64,000 nucleotides of DNA from RPQJ01 sp963732375 (GCA_963732375.1 CAVSZE010000015.1:248001-312000), one strand, 5' to 3'. Counted from the first letter of the stretch, positions 16,693-25,826 are shown. A program made the numbers and translations. The notes: generated by a model from the sequence alone, not told the origin.

Positions 16693-17137
16693 CACGCGCG
16701 CGGGATTCACGCTGGTCGACCTGGTCGCAGCACTAGCGATCGTGGCGCTGCTTGCCTGCGTCGCGGTACCTGGCTACCGCGCCTACCTGCTGCGTGCGCA
16801 CCGATCCGAGGCCCGTGCTGCACTGCTCGCGCTCGCGGCGGCCCAGGAAAGCTTCCATACCAGCTGCAATGCGTACGCCGCAGCCCTCGACGCCTCAACT
16901 GAATCATCGTGCGAGGCGTCGAGCCTGAAGTTCTCCGGCACTGCCGGGCAGGACGCCTACTTGCTCGATGTAACGTCAGCGGACGCCTCGACCTGGGCTG
17001 CCGTTGCAACGGCAATCGACGAAGGTCCGCAGCAGGCAGACACGCGCTGCCACACGCTGGGACTCACGAGCACGGGCAACAGGACCGCCAGCACAGCCGA
17101 TGGCACCGCCAACCACGCAGAGTGCTGGAGCCGCTAG
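16682..17137 (+). CDS. pilE: Type IV minor pilin PilE with Asp at position +5
   Basis: A 151-residue prepilin with an 8-residue leader ending in Gly and mature start FTLVDLVAALAIVALLACV. The +5 residue (precursor residue 13) is Asp, not the near-invariant Glu. The rest has the PilE-like YRAYLLRAHRSEARAALLALAAAQE. The start overlaps pilX by 11 bases. Its TAG stop shares the CTAG palindrome with the stop of ispH on the other strand. No pilY1 precedes it. Confidence 0.82.
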   Translation: MPNSTRAGFTLVDLVAALAIVALLACVAVPGYRAYLLRAHRSEARAALLALAAAQESFHTSCNAYAAALDASTESSCEASSLKFSGTAGQDAYLLDVTSADASTWAAVATAIDEGPQQADTRCHTLGLTSTGNRTASTADGTANHAECWSR

Positions 17138-18075
17138 CGTCCAGCCCGCAACTCGCGCGGCAGCGCGAACACGACGCTTTCCTCGCGGCCGACGACTTCC
17201 GCGGCATCCATGCCGCCCCAGTCCCGAAGCCGCGCCACTACGCGCTGGACCAGCAGTTCCGGCGCCGAAGCGCCTGCGGTCACTCCCACGCATTCCTTGC
17301 CATCGAACCAGCCGCGCTCGAGGTCATCGGGCCCGTCGACGAGGAAACCGGGGATGCCCGCCTTTTCCGCAATCTCTCGCAGGCGATTCGAGTTGGAACT
17401 AGCCTGCGACCCCACGACGACCACGACATCACAGCGGGTCACGAGAGTCTTCACCGCATCCTGGCGGTTCTGCGTCGCGTAGCAGATGTCTTCCTTGCGC
17501 GGAGTGGTGAGCGTCGGGAAGCGCCGTTTCAACGCATCGAGCACATCGGCCGTGTCATCTACCGACAGTGTGGTCTGGGTAACCACTCCGATGCGAGACG
17601 GATCACGCACCTCGAGGGTTTCCACGTCCGAGACTTCCTCGACGAGGCTGATGCGCCCGCCGTTCGCTTCATCGAACTGCCCCATGGTTCCCTCGACCTC
17701 TGGGTGACCCGCGTGGCCGATCAGGATCACCTCGCAACCATCCCGTGCAAACCGCACCACCTCCATGTGCACCTTGGTCACCAGCGGGCAGGTTGCGTCG
17801 AATACGCGAAGGTCGCGCCGTCGCGCCTCGTCCTGCACGGCCCGCGACACACCGTGCGCGCTGAATATCACCGTCGTGCCGTCTGGAACCTCGTCGAGTT
17901 CCTGCACGAACACCGCACCGAGGCTCCGCAGGCGGTCCACGACGAAGCGATTGTGCACGACCTCGTGCCGGACGTAGATGGGTGCACCGAAGAGTTCGAT
18001 CGCGCGTTCGACGATGTCGATGGCACGGTCAACGCCGGCACAGAAGCCGCGTGGATTGGCGAGGAGGATCTTCAT
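17134..18075 (-). CDS. ispH: 4-hydroxy-3-methylbut-2-enyl diphosphate reductase
   Basis: A 313-residue IspH (LytB), the last enzyme of the MEP pathway, reducing HMBPP to IPP and DMAPP with a [4Fe-4S] cluster. The three cluster cysteines are in NPRGFCAGV, FDATCPLV and VTRCDVVVVVG. HEVVHN, the HxxHxE-like GHAGHPEVEG and GSQASSNSNRL are also present. It is the last gene of the murJ-ribF-ileS-lspA-ispH run, 16 bases after lspA. The fkpB gene found between lspA and ispH in E. coli is missing here. Confidence 0.98.
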   Translation of the reverse strand: MKILLANPRGFCAGVDRAIDIVERAIELFGAPIYVRHEVVHNRFVVDRLRSLGAVFVQELDEVPDGTTVIFSAHGVSRAVQDEARRRDLRVFDATCPLVTKVHMEVVRFARDGCEVILIGHAGHPEVEGTMGQFDEANGGRISLVEEVSDVETLEVRDPSRIGVVTQTTLSVDDTADVLDALKRRFPTLTTPRKEDICYATQNRQDAVKTLVTRCDVVVVVGSQASSNSNRLREIAEKAGIPGFLVDGPDDLERGWFDGKECVGVTAGASAPELLVQRVVARLRDWGGMDAAEVVGREESVVFALPRELRAGR

Positions 18076-18091
18076 CCTGGTTGCAGCCCGG

Positions 18092-18667
18092 CTATTTCCG
18101 CTTCTCGCGGAACGCGTCGAGGATCATCAGTGCGGCGCCGATCGTGATCGCGCTGTCGGCGATGTTGAACGCCGGGAAATAGGACGCGCCCCAGTGGACG
18201 TGGATGAAGTCGATCACGTAGCCGTGGATCACGCGGTCGATGACGTTGCCGATCGCGCCGCCGAGGATCAGCGATAGCGAGAGCGGCAGCAGCTTGTCGC
18301 CGCGAGGCGCACGCCAGATCCACACCACCAGCAGCAAGCTCATCGCGAGGCCCAGGCCGATGAAGAACTGGCGCTGCCAGCCCGAGGCACCGGCCAGCAT
18401 GCTGAACGCCGCGCCGGTGTTGTGCAGCAGCGTGAAATCGAGCACCGGGAGGACTTCCACGCGCTCGTAGAGCTCGAAGAATCGCGCGACCAGGAACTTC
18501 GTGGCCTGGTCGAGGCCGACTACCGCAAGCGACAGCCAGAGCCAGGCGGCCGGGTGCGTGCGCTGCACAGCTACCGTCCCGGGCGCCGCATCAGGTTCGC
18601 CCGCCACCGACGGCGTGCCCGGCCCGACATCGCGGGAGGGTGTACCGGGTTCACCTGCCATTGCCAC
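18092..18667 (-). CDS. lspA: Lipoprotein signal peptidase
   Basis: A 191-residue aspartyl signal peptidase II that removes prolipoprotein signal peptides in the inner membrane. Motifs include LDQATKF, HNTGAAFS, GGAIGNVIDR and FNIADSAI with the two catalytic aspartates, across four membrane segments. The N-terminus has about 40 extra polar residues rich in Gly/Pro before the first helix. The GTG at 18667 directly follows the ileS stop, but an internal start nearer the first helix is possible. Confidence 0.96.
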   Translation of the reverse strand: MAMAGEPGTPSRDVGPGTPSVAGEPDAAPGTVAVQRTHPAAWLWLSLAVVGLDQATKFLVARFFELYERVEVLPVLDFTLLHNTGAAFSMLAGASGWQRQFFIGLGLAMSLLLVVWIWRAPRGDKLLPLSLSLILGGAIGNVIDRVIHGYVIDFIHVHWGASYFPAFNIADSAITIGAALMILDAFREKRK

Positions 18668-21496
18668 CTAGGCATACCTCCGCATTTCGCCGGGGCCATC
18701 AACGTTGGACGCGCAGCGCGCGCAAAGTTCCGGGTGCGCCGCCACGCTGCCGACGTCGGGGCGCTTATGCCAGCAACGCACGCACTTCGGCGCCGCGGAG
18801 GGGTGCACGTGCAGCCACAGGGCCTCGGCGCCCTCGATTTCCGCCGCGACAGCAGCCTCCGGACGCGCGTCGGCCGGATGAACGTGGGCCTCGGACGTGA
18901 TCAGCACGAAGCGCAGTTCCTCGCCCACCTGTCCGAGCGCCTGCAGAGTCGCGGGCTCCGCGTAGATTTCGACGATCGCGTCCAGCGGTGCGCCGATCGC
19001 GCCGGCCACTCGCAGTCGCTCGAGCTCGCGCAGCACCGCGCCACGAACCTCGAGCAGCCTCGCCCAGTCGATGGGCGCCGGATCGGCCGGCATTGCCGGC
19101 AGTTCGGCCCAAGTCGAGTGGAACACCGACTCGGCGCGGTCGCCAGGCATCAGCCTCCAGATTTCCTCAGCCGTAAACGACAGGATCGGCGCCAGCCAGC
19201 GCACCATCGCCTCGGCGATCAGCCACATCGCCGTCTGCGCTGAACGGCGCGGCAAACCCGTCGCCGGTGTCGTGTACAGGCGGTCCTTGATGACGTCGAG
19301 GTAGAAGCCGCCGAGGTCCACCACGCAGTAATTGTGCACTTTCTGGTAGATCAGGTGGAAGTTGTAGTCGCGATACGCGGCGACCAACTCCTGCTGCAGC
19401 ACCTCGGTCCTCGCAAGCACCCAGCGGTCGAGCGCAAGCATTTCGCCGGTCGGCACGGAATCCACCGCAGGGTCGAAGCCCGCCATGTTTCCGAGCAGGA
19501 AACGCACGGTGTTGCGGATACGACGATAGGAATCCGACATCCGCTTCAGGATTTCGTCGGAGACGCTGATCTCGTTGGCATAGTCAGTCGATGCGACCCA
19601 CAACCGGAGCACATCGGCGCCGAGCGTGCTGACCACCTTCTGCGGTAGCACGACATTGCCGAGCGACTTCGACATCTTGCGGCCCTTCTCATCCACGGTG
19701 AAACCGTGGGTGAGCACACCCCTGTATGGTGCGTGGCCATTCAGTGCCACCGAGGTGAGCAGCGAACTGTGAAACCAGCCGCGATGCTGGTCCGAGCCTT
19801 CGAGATAGAGGTCCGCGGGCGTGCGGATCTCGGGGCGGCTCTGCGACACGCAGTAGTGCGAGAGGCCCGAGTCCACCCAGACGTCCATGATGTCCGTCAC
19901 TTTGTCGTAGTGCGCGGTATCGGAGCCGATCAGGCTCGCCGCGTCGAGGTCGAACCATGCGTCAACGCCGTCCTTCTCGACCAGGTCGGCAACCCGGTCG
20001 ATGAGCGCCGGCGTGTCGGGGTGCGGCTCGCCCGTCTCCTTGTGCGCGAAGATCGAGAGCGGCACGCCCCAGGTGCGCTGCCGCGAGATGCACCAGTCGG
20101 GCCGGCCTTCGATCATGCTGTAGATGCGCTGCTCGCCCCAGGCGGGCGTCCACTCGACCTTGCCGATTTCCTCGAGCGCCTTCGCGCGCAGCCCCGCCTG
20201 CTCCATGCCGATGAACCACTGCGGCGTGGCGCGGAAAATCACCGGCGACTTGTGGCGCCAGCAATGCGGGTAGCTGTGGCGGTAGGCCTCGTGGTGCAGC
20301 AGCGCGCCTTTCTCGCCAAGCACCTCGACGACGTGCTTGTTCGCGTCGAAGACTTTCTCTCCAGCGAAGATCGGCGTCGAGGGCAGGAAGCGTCCGTCGC
20401 CGCCGACCGGGTTGTCAACGGCAAGGCCGTACTTGCGGCCGACCACGAAATCCTCCTGGCCGTGGCCAGGCGCCGTGTGCACCGCACCGGTGCCGCTGTC
20501 GAGCGTGACGTGCTCCCCGAGCACGACGGGCACCACGCGGTCGTAGAACGGGTGCCGGAGCGAAAGTCCTTCGAAGGCCGCGCCCTTCGCTCGCCCGAGC
20601 TCATGTGACGACGGCGCACCTGCACGCTCGAGCACCGCTGGCGCAAGTTCGGCGGCAAGCAGCAGCAGTTCCTCGCCATCGCCCTCGGCTGAACCTACCG
20701 CGTAGAGCGCGTAGTCGAATTCGGGATGCAGCGCGACGGCCTGGTTGGCCGGCAGCGTCCACGGGGTCGTGGTCCAGATCACGATACTGGCGCGTCCGGG
20801 CGGGAGGCCTGTAACGCCCAGTCGCCGTGCGAGATCGGCACGATCCACGGCCTGGAAGCGCACGTCGATCGAGGGCGAGGTGCGCTCCTCGTATTCGACC
20901 TCCGCCTCCGCCAGCGCCGAGCGGCAGTCCATGCACCAGTGAACGGGCTTGAAGCCCTTGTACAGGTGGCCGTTGCGGATGATCTGCGCGAATGCCCGCA
21001 GCTGGTCCGCCTCGTAGCGTGGCGCGAGCGTGAGGTATGGATTCGCCCAGTCGCCCATGACGCCCAGGCGGATGAAGTCGCTGCGCTGCACGTCCACCTG
21101 CCCCATCGCGTATTCACGACAGGCCTGGCGGAAGGCCTTGGCGTCGAGCGCCTTCGCGTCGCGACCGCGGGTCTTTTCGACCTGGTGCTCGATCGGCAGG
21201 CCGTGGCAGTCCCAGCCCGGGACATATGGAGCATCGTAGCCGTCGAGGCCCCGCGCCTTGACGATGATGTCCTTCAGCACCTTGTTGACGGCATGGCCGA
21301 TGTGTATCGCACCGTTCGCGTATGGCGGGCCGTCGTGCAGGATGTACTTCGGCCGGTCGGCCGCGATCGCCCGCAGCTTCTCGTAGGTCGCGCGTTCCTC
21401 CCACCAGGCGAGCATCTCGGGTTCGCGGCGGGCGAGATCGGCCTTCATCGGGAAGGCGGTCGCGGGAAGGTTCAGAGTGTGTTTGTAGTCGGCCAT
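18668..21496 (-). CDS. ileS: Isoleucyl-tRNA synthetase
   Basis: A 942-residue class I synthetase of standard bacterial length. HIGH motif in GPPYANGAIHIGHAVNKVLKD, editing domain with WTTTPWTLPANQAV, KMSKSLGNVV, and a C-terminal zinc-finger part with CVRCWHKR and CARC. It charges tRNA-Ile. ribF ends 134 bases upstream and lspA begins directly after, in the conserved ribF-ileS-lspA order. Confidence 0.99.
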   Translation of the reverse strand: MADYKHTLNLPATAFPMKADLARREPEMLAWWEERATYEKLRAIAADRPKYILHDGPPYANGAIHIGHAVNKVLKDIIVKARGLDGYDAPYVPGWDCHGLPIEHQVEKTRGRDAKALDAKAFRQACREYAMGQVDVQRSDFIRLGVMGDWANPYLTLAPRYEADQLRAFAQIIRNGHLYKGFKPVHWCMDCRSALAEAEVEYEERTSPSIDVRFQAVDRADLARRLGVTGLPPGRASIVIWTTTPWTLPANQAVALHPEFDYALYAVGSAEGDGEELLLLAAELAPAVLERAGAPSSHELGRAKGAAFEGLSLRHPFYDRVVPVVLGEHVTLDSGTGAVHTAPGHGQEDFVVGRKYGLAVDNPVGGDGRFLPSTPIFAGEKVFDANKHVVEVLGEKGALLHHEAYRHSYPHCWRHKSPVIFRATPQWFIGMEQAGLRAKALEEIGKVEWTPAWGEQRIYSMIEGRPDWCISRQRTWGVPLSIFAHKETGEPHPDTPALIDRVADLVEKDGVDAWFDLDAASLIGSDTAHYDKVTDIMDVWVDSGLSHYCVSQSRPEIRTPADLYLEGSDQHRGWFHSSLLTSVALNGHAPYRGVLTHGFTVDEKGRKMSKSLGNVVLPQKVVSTLGADVLRLWVASTDYANEISVSDEILKRMSDSYRRIRNTVRFLLGNMAGFDPAVDSVPTGEMLALDRWVLARTEVLQQELVAAYRDYNFHLIYQKVHNYCVVDLGGFYLDVIKDRLYTTPATGLPRRSAQTAMWLIAEAMVRWLAPILSFTAEEIWRLMPGDRAESVFHSTWAELPAMPADPAPIDWARLLEVRGAVLRELERLRVAGAIGAPLDAIVEIYAEPATLQALGQVGEELRFVLITSEAHVHPADARPEAAVAAEIEGAEALWLHVHPSAAPKCVRCWHKRPDVGSVAAHPELCARCASNVDGPGEMRRYA

Positions 21497-21630
21497 CGAG
21501 AAGCAGGGGACGCGTGTGGTGGGTGTATCTGCCGGATGCAGAACAGCGAATTTTGCAGCAATGACCCGACTTACTCCAGAAATTGCGGCAGTAGTCCGCT
21601 TTATTCCGCAAAAAGCCCGTGACGGCCCTG

Positions 21631-22557
21631 CTAGAGCCCGAGAAACTCGCGGGCAGCGGCAGCATCGACGTGCATCTGTTCGACCAGCGCATCGAGTGAC
21701 TCGAATCGCCGCTCGTCGCGCAGTCGCCGCACGAAGTCCACGTCGAGGTAGCGGCCGTACAGGTCGCCGTCGAAGTCGAAGACGTGCACCTCGAGCAGTG
21801 GCTCGGTGCCATTGATGGTGGGCCGGGTGCCGAGGCTAACAACCGCGGGGTGATCGACGAGGCCGGCTCCCGACACGCGCACCGCAAAGACACCCCACAG
21901 CGGCACGACCTTGCGGTGCAAAGCCAGGTTGGCCGTCGGATACCCGAGCTTGCGGCCGAGCTGCTGGCCGCGGCGGACCCGGCCCGCCATCCGGTAAGGT
22001 CGCCCGAGCAGCATGCGCGCCCGCTCCAGGTCGCCTCGCCCCAGCGCCTCGCGGACCAGCGAACTCGAGACGCGCTCGCCCTCGACCAGGAACTGCCCGA
22101 CCTCCTCCACCTCGAATCCGTGCTCGGCGCCGGCCGTGCGCAGCGTCTCGATCGTTCCCTCGCGGCGCCGCGCGAAGTGGAAATCGTGGCCGACGACCAG
22201 GTGCCGCGCGCCAAGTCCGCTCACCAGCAGCCGGTCGACGAACTCCGTCGCGCCCATGCCCTGCATGCGCCGGTCGAAACCCAGCACCACGGTTCGATCG
22301 ACTCCATAGAGCGGCAGCGCCTCGACTTTCTCGCGAAGTCGCATCAAGCGTGCTGGCGCAGAGTCTCGCTCGAAGAACTCCCGCGGTGTCGGCTCGAAGG
22401 TAACCACGGTCGCCGGCAACCCGAGCCTGGCGGAATGCGCGAACAGCGTCGCCAGCATGTGCTGGTGCCCGCGATGCACGCCGTCATAGTTGCCGATCGT
22501 CACCACGGAGCCGCGGTGGCGTTGGCGCAGGTTGTGCAAGCCCCGGACCAGCTCCAT
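21631..22557 (-). CDS. ribF: Bifunctional riboflavin kinase / FAD synthetase
   Basis: A 308-residue RibF. The N-terminal FAD synthetase part has VVTIGNYDGVHRGHQHML and VVGHDFHFARRREG; the C-terminal kinase part has GRKLGYPTANL and GTRPTINGTEP. It turns riboflavin into FMN and then FAD. I chose ATG 22557, 5 bases after the murJ stop. The open frame continues upstream into murJ but without family similarity. Confidence 0.97.
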   Translation of the reverse strand: MELVRGLHNLRQRHRGSVVTIGNYDGVHRGHQHMLATLFAHSARLGLPATVVTFEPTPREFFERDSAPARLMRLREKVEALPLYGVDRTVVLGFDRRMQGMGATEFVDRLLVSGLGARHLVVGHDFHFARRREGTIETLRTAGAEHGFEVEEVGQFLVEGERVSSSLVREALGRGDLERARMLLGRPYRMAGRVRRGQQLGRKLGYPTANLALHRKVVPLWGVFAVRVSGAGLVDHPAVVSLGTRPTINGTEPLLEVHVFDFDGDLYGRYLDVDFVRRLRDERRFESLDALVEQMHVDAAAAREFLGL

Positions 22558-22562
22558 CGCGG

Positions 22563-24137
22563 TTACCCGCCGCCGGACGGACGGACCCTCAAGTGCGCGA
22601 CCCGCAGGCCCAGCGCGAAGAGCGTCGCAAAATAAATGGCCGCACCGCCAGCCACCAGCAGCAGGGTCCACTCCAGTCGCTGGTGCGTGCGCATCGCCAT
22701 CCAGCGCTCGGTGTCGCCGGCGACGATCCAAAGGAAGATTCCCATCAGCACGTTGCCGAAGAACACCTGCACCAGCATCCGGCGCCAGCCCGGGCCATGG
22801 TGCAGGACCTGCGCGTTGCGCAACCCGCGGTAGAGCATCGTGGCGTTGTACCAGGCGGAAATGCCGATGTTCAGCGCCAGCAACGCATGCAGTCCCGGCT
22901 TGTTGCCGTAGAAGGCGAGCGGCAGCACGATCACCAGGTTCAGCAGCATGTTTATCGCCAGGGCGCGCACCCCGATCTTCATCGGCGTGCGAGTGTCCTG
23001 CCGGGCGTAGAAGCCAGGCGCAAGCACCTTGACCAGGCTGAACCCCATCAGCCCGGTGGCGAAGGCCAACAGCGCGAGCGAGGACATGCGCACGTCCTCG
23101 GCGTTGAACGCCCCGTACTGGAAAATCGTCACCGTGAGCGGCCCGGCCAACACCATCAGCGCCACCGTGGCCGGTGCGACGACGACGATGGTGAGCCTGA
23201 GCGCCCAGTCCATCGTCGCCGAGAAGTGCTCGACCGACTCCTCGGCATGGTGCGCAGCGAGGCCCGGCAGCATCACCGTCGCGAGCGCGACGCTGAACAC
23301 GCCCAGCGGGAATTCCATCAACCGATCGGCGAAATAGAGCCAGGAGATGCTGCCCGTCACCAGGAACGACGCGATCAGCGTGTCGAGCAGCAGCGCCACC
23401 TGGGAGACCGACGAGCCAAAGATCGCAGGCAGCATCAGCTGGCCGATCTTCTTCACGCCCGCGTGGTCCCAGCGCCAGCGCGGGCGGCGCAACAGGCCCA
23501 TGCGGATCAGCGACGGCAACTGGAACGCAAGCTGCACTGCGCCGGCAACGAACACCCCGACCGCCAGCACGACCCCGGGTCGCTCGTATCGCGGCGCGAT
23601 CCACGCGGCAAACACGATCATCACCAGGTTCATCAGCGTGGACATCAGCGCCGGGACGCTGAAGCGCTTGTAGCTGTTCAGCACGCCCGAGGCGAGCGAA
23701 GCAAGCGAGATGAACAGCAGGTACGGGAACGTCCAGCGCAGCATCTCGACCGTGAGGTCGAACTTGCCGCTGTCGGCGTGGAAGCCGGGCGCGAACATCA
23801 GCACGAACAGCGGCGCGGCGACGATGCCCACGATCGTCACCGCCGCCATGAACCAGGCCATGGTGCCCATGGCGCCGTCCACCAGTTCGCGGACTTCGTC
23901 GTGGCCGCGCTGGACCTTGTACTCGGAGACCACCGGGACGAAGGCCTGCGAGAACGCGCCCTCGGCGAACAGCCGCCGCATGAAGTTCGGGATCTTGAAC
24001 GCGACCAGGAATGCGTCCATCAGGACGCCCGCGCCGAACATCCTCGAATAGACCATGTCGCGCAGCAGGCCCGTGACCCTGGACAACAGGGTCAAGCCGC
24101 CCACGATGCTCGTGCTGCGGAAAAAGCCGGCGCTCAC
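22563..24137 (-). CDS. murJ: Lipid II flippase MurJ
   Basis: A 524-residue MviN/MurJ protein with about 14 membrane segments, flipping lipid II across the inner membrane. The N-terminal GLTLLSRVTGLLRDMVYSRMFGAG and RRLFAEGAFSQAFVPV carry the conserved Arg residues, and ARQDTRTPMKIG is also typical. It starts the murJ-ribF-ileS-lspA-ispH run. It is divergent from rpsT across a repeat-bearing gap. Confidence 0.97.
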   Translation of the reverse strand: MSAGFFRSTSIVGGLTLLSRVTGLLRDMVYSRMFGAGVLMDAFLVAFKIPNFMRRLFAEGAFSQAFVPVVSEYKVQRGHDEVRELVDGAMGTMAWFMAAVTIVGIVAAPLFVLMFAPGFHADSGKFDLTVEMLRWTFPYLLFISLASLASGVLNSYKRFSVPALMSTLMNLVMIVFAAWIAPRYERPGVVLAVGVFVAGAVQLAFQLPSLIRMGLLRRPRWRWDHAGVKKIGQLMLPAIFGSSVSQVALLLDTLIASFLVTGSISWLYFADRLMEFPLGVFSVALATVMLPGLAAHHAEESVEHFSATMDWALRLTIVVVAPATVALMVLAGPLTVTIFQYGAFNAEDVRMSSLALLAFATGLMGFSLVKVLAPGFYARQDTRTPMKIGVRALAINMLLNLVIVLPLAFYGNKPGLHALLALNIGISAWYNATMLYRGLRNAQVLHHGPGWRRMLVQVFFGNVLMGIFLWIVAGDTERWMAMRTHQRLEWTLLLVAGGAAIYFATLFALGLRVAHLRVRPSGGG

Positions 24138-24223
24138 GCTGGGATCCCGGCGGTATTCGCGACAGGTAACTTCGGGCAGGGGATCATGCGGGGCGAACTA
24201 TAGCCGGGGAAATTCTCCCAAGG

Positions 24224-24356
24224 AGGGGACATTCTCCTTTTTCCCCGTTTTCCCTCGGTCACCGGAACAAGATCGCACACTGCCGCCACCCGGCGCTTTT
24301 TCGGGAAAAGGAGAATGTCCCCTCCGAAAACCCTCCGGAAAAGGAGAATGTCCCCT
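24224..24356. repeat. Cluster of three 18-bp repeats between murJ and rpsT
   Basis: The core AAAAGGAGAATGTCCCCT occurs at 24306-24323 and 24339-24356, and as its reverse complement at 24224-24241. The inverted copies could fold into a large hairpin. The 312-base gap (24138-24449) otherwise holds only the rpsT promoter. The core contains GGAG, but no gene starts behind any copy, so these are not ribosome sites. They look like a REP-type dispersed repeat (inference). Confidence 0.8.
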
Positions 24357-24363
24357 ATTCCTC

Positions 24364-24392
24364 TTGACCTAGCAGGGCTTCACCACCAAAAT
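24364..24392 (+). promoter_or_regulatory. Candidate rpsT promoter
   Basis: TTGACC (24364-24369), a 17-base spacer and CAAAAT (24387-24392) point toward rpsT, leaving a leader of about 50 bases. It lies just downstream of the third 18-bp repeat. Confidence 0.45.
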
Positions 24393-24449
24393 ACGCGGCT
24401 CTTTGACTGACCTCGCCGGCCACTTGCCGGCCCCCAGGAGACCGATTCC

Positions 24450-24719
24450 GTGGCGAACATCAAGTCCGCAGAAAAGCGCGCAAAGCAGGCCGTCAAGCGC
24501 CGTGCCCACAACATGGCCGCACGCTCGCGGCTGCGCGGCTCCATCAAGAAGGTGCTGAACGCCATCGGCGCCGGCAACAAGGATGACGCTGCCACGGCCT
24601 TGAAGGCCGCCCAGCCGGTGATCGACACGATGGTGTCCAAGGGCATCATCCACGCCAACAAGGCCGCCCGGCACAAGCGCGAGCTGAACGCCAGGGTGAA
24701 GGCGCTGGCCGCGAAGTAA
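24450..24719 (+). CDS. rpsT: 30S ribosomal protein S20
   Basis: An 89-residue basic protein beginning ANIKSAEKRAKQAVKRR and ending NKAARHKRELNARVKALAAK, full length for bS20, a primary 16S rRNA binder. It uses a GTG start, a weak start that recalls the non-AUG start of E. coli rpsT, where it matters for control by S20. A strong terminator follows. Confidence 0.98.
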   Translation: MANIKSAEKRAKQAVKRRAHNMAARSRLRGSIKKVLNAIGAGNKDDAATALKAAQPVIDTMVSKGIIHANKAARHKRELNARVKALAAK

Positions 24720-24741
24720 TCGCCCGCCTGAACGACGAATA

Positions 24742-24764
24742 AGCCGGCCTCGAGCCGGCTTTTT
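24742..24764 (+). terminator. Rho-independent terminator of rpsT
   Basis: AGCCGGC (24742-24748), loop CTCGA, GCCGGCT (24754-24760), then TTTT. It sits between rpsT and the convergent obgE stop at 24774, and may also help end the obgE transcript. Confidence 0.85.
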
Positions 24765-24773
24765 CATGGGTAC

Positions 24774-25826
24774 TCACTCCCCGTCCGAAAGACCTTCCTG
24801 GGCCCGCGCCTCGGCTTCAACCTCGTCGAGGCGGCGCATCACGGCCTGGCAGAGTTCGCGCGTGCCGGTGCGCGTTACGCCCGAAATGCGGAACACCGGC
24901 CCCTTCCAGCGCAGCCGACGCACGATCTCCTTGCAACGCTTTTCCGCCTCTGCCGGCGGCATCAGGTCGATCTTGTTCAGGATCAGCCAGCGTTCGCGCG
25001 ATGCGAGTTCCGGGCTGAACTTCTTCACCTCTGCCGCAATCGCGCGGGCATCGACAACCGGATCGACCTCCGGATCGGGCGGCGCGATGTCCACCAGGTG
25101 CAGCAGCAGTCGCGTGCGCTGCAGGTGCTTAAGGAAGCGGATGCCGAGCCCCGCGCCCTCCGCCGCGCCTTCGATCAGGCCTGGGATGTCGGCCATCACG
25201 AAGCTCTTGTGCTCGCCCACGTATACGACGCCGAGGTTCGGGTGCAGCGTGGTGAACGGGTAGTCGGCGACCCTCGGGCGCGCGGCCGACACCACGCTGA
25301 TCAACGTGGACTTGCCGGCGTTGGGCAGCCCCAGCAGCCCGACGTCGGCAATAACCTTGAGCTCCAGCCTGAGTTCGCGCTTCTCGCCAGGGTACCCGGG
25401 TGTGGCCTTGCGCGGCGTGCGGTTGGTGCTGCTCTTGAAGCGCTGGTTACCGAGCCCGCCCTCGCCGCCTCGCGCCACCATAATGCGGTCGCCACCGTGT
25501 GCCAGGTCACCGAGCGTCTCGTCGGTGTCCACGTCGTAGATGACCGTGCCGACCGGCACGACGACCTCGAGATCTTCGCCGCCCCGGCCGCTGCAGTCGG
25601 CACTGCCGCCCGGCTCGCCGTTCTTCGCCTTGAACGTGCGCTGGTAGCGGAAGTCCGCGAGCGTGTTTAGTTCCGGGTCGGCCACGATGTGGATGCTGCC
25701 GCCCGAGCCGCCGTCACCACCGTCCGGGCCGCCGAACGGTATGAACTTCTCACGGCGAAAGCTCACCATGCCGCGGCCGCCGTTGCCGGCCTGGACCTTG
25801 ATCGTGGCTTCGTCGACGAACTTCAT
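24774..25826 (-). CDS. obgE: Obg GTPase (ribosome assembly)
   Basis: A 350-residue Obg/CgtA protein: glycine-rich Obg fold (MVSFRREKFIPFGGPDGGDGG), then a G domain with GLPNAGKSTLI, DIPGLIEGA and NKIDLMP. It binds the 50S subunit during maturation. It lies downstream of rplU-rpmA, as in most proteobacteria, but a hairpin with a T-rich tail at 25888-25912 sits between rpmA and obgE and may reduce read-through. Confidence 0.98.
   Translation of the reverse strand: MKFVDEATIKVQAGNGGRGMVSFRREKFIPFGGPDGGDGGSGGSIHIVADPELNTLADFRYQRTFKAKNGEPGGSADCSGRGGEDLEVVVPVGTVIYDVDTDETLGDLAHGGDRIMVARGGEGGLGNQRFKSSTNRTPRKATPGYPGEKRELRLELKVIADVGLLGLPNAGKSTLISVVSAARPRVADYPFTTLHPNLGVVYVGEHKSFVMADIPGLIEGAAEGAGLGIRFLKHLQRTRLLLHLVDIAPPDPEVDPVVDARAIAAEVKKFSPELASRERWLILNKIDLMPPAEAEKRCKEIVRRLRWKGPVFRISGVTRTGTRELCQAVMRRLDEVEAEARAQEGLSDGE

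Noticed and set aside
22593..24203. A 536-codon plus-strand frame opposite murJ
   Set aside because: Antisense shadow of a polytopic membrane protein gene; Gln/His/Arg-rich and without any domain.
24306..24356. GGAG in the 18-bp repeats as ribosome binding sites
   Set aside because: No start codon with a usable frame follows either copy; repeat behaviour explains them better.
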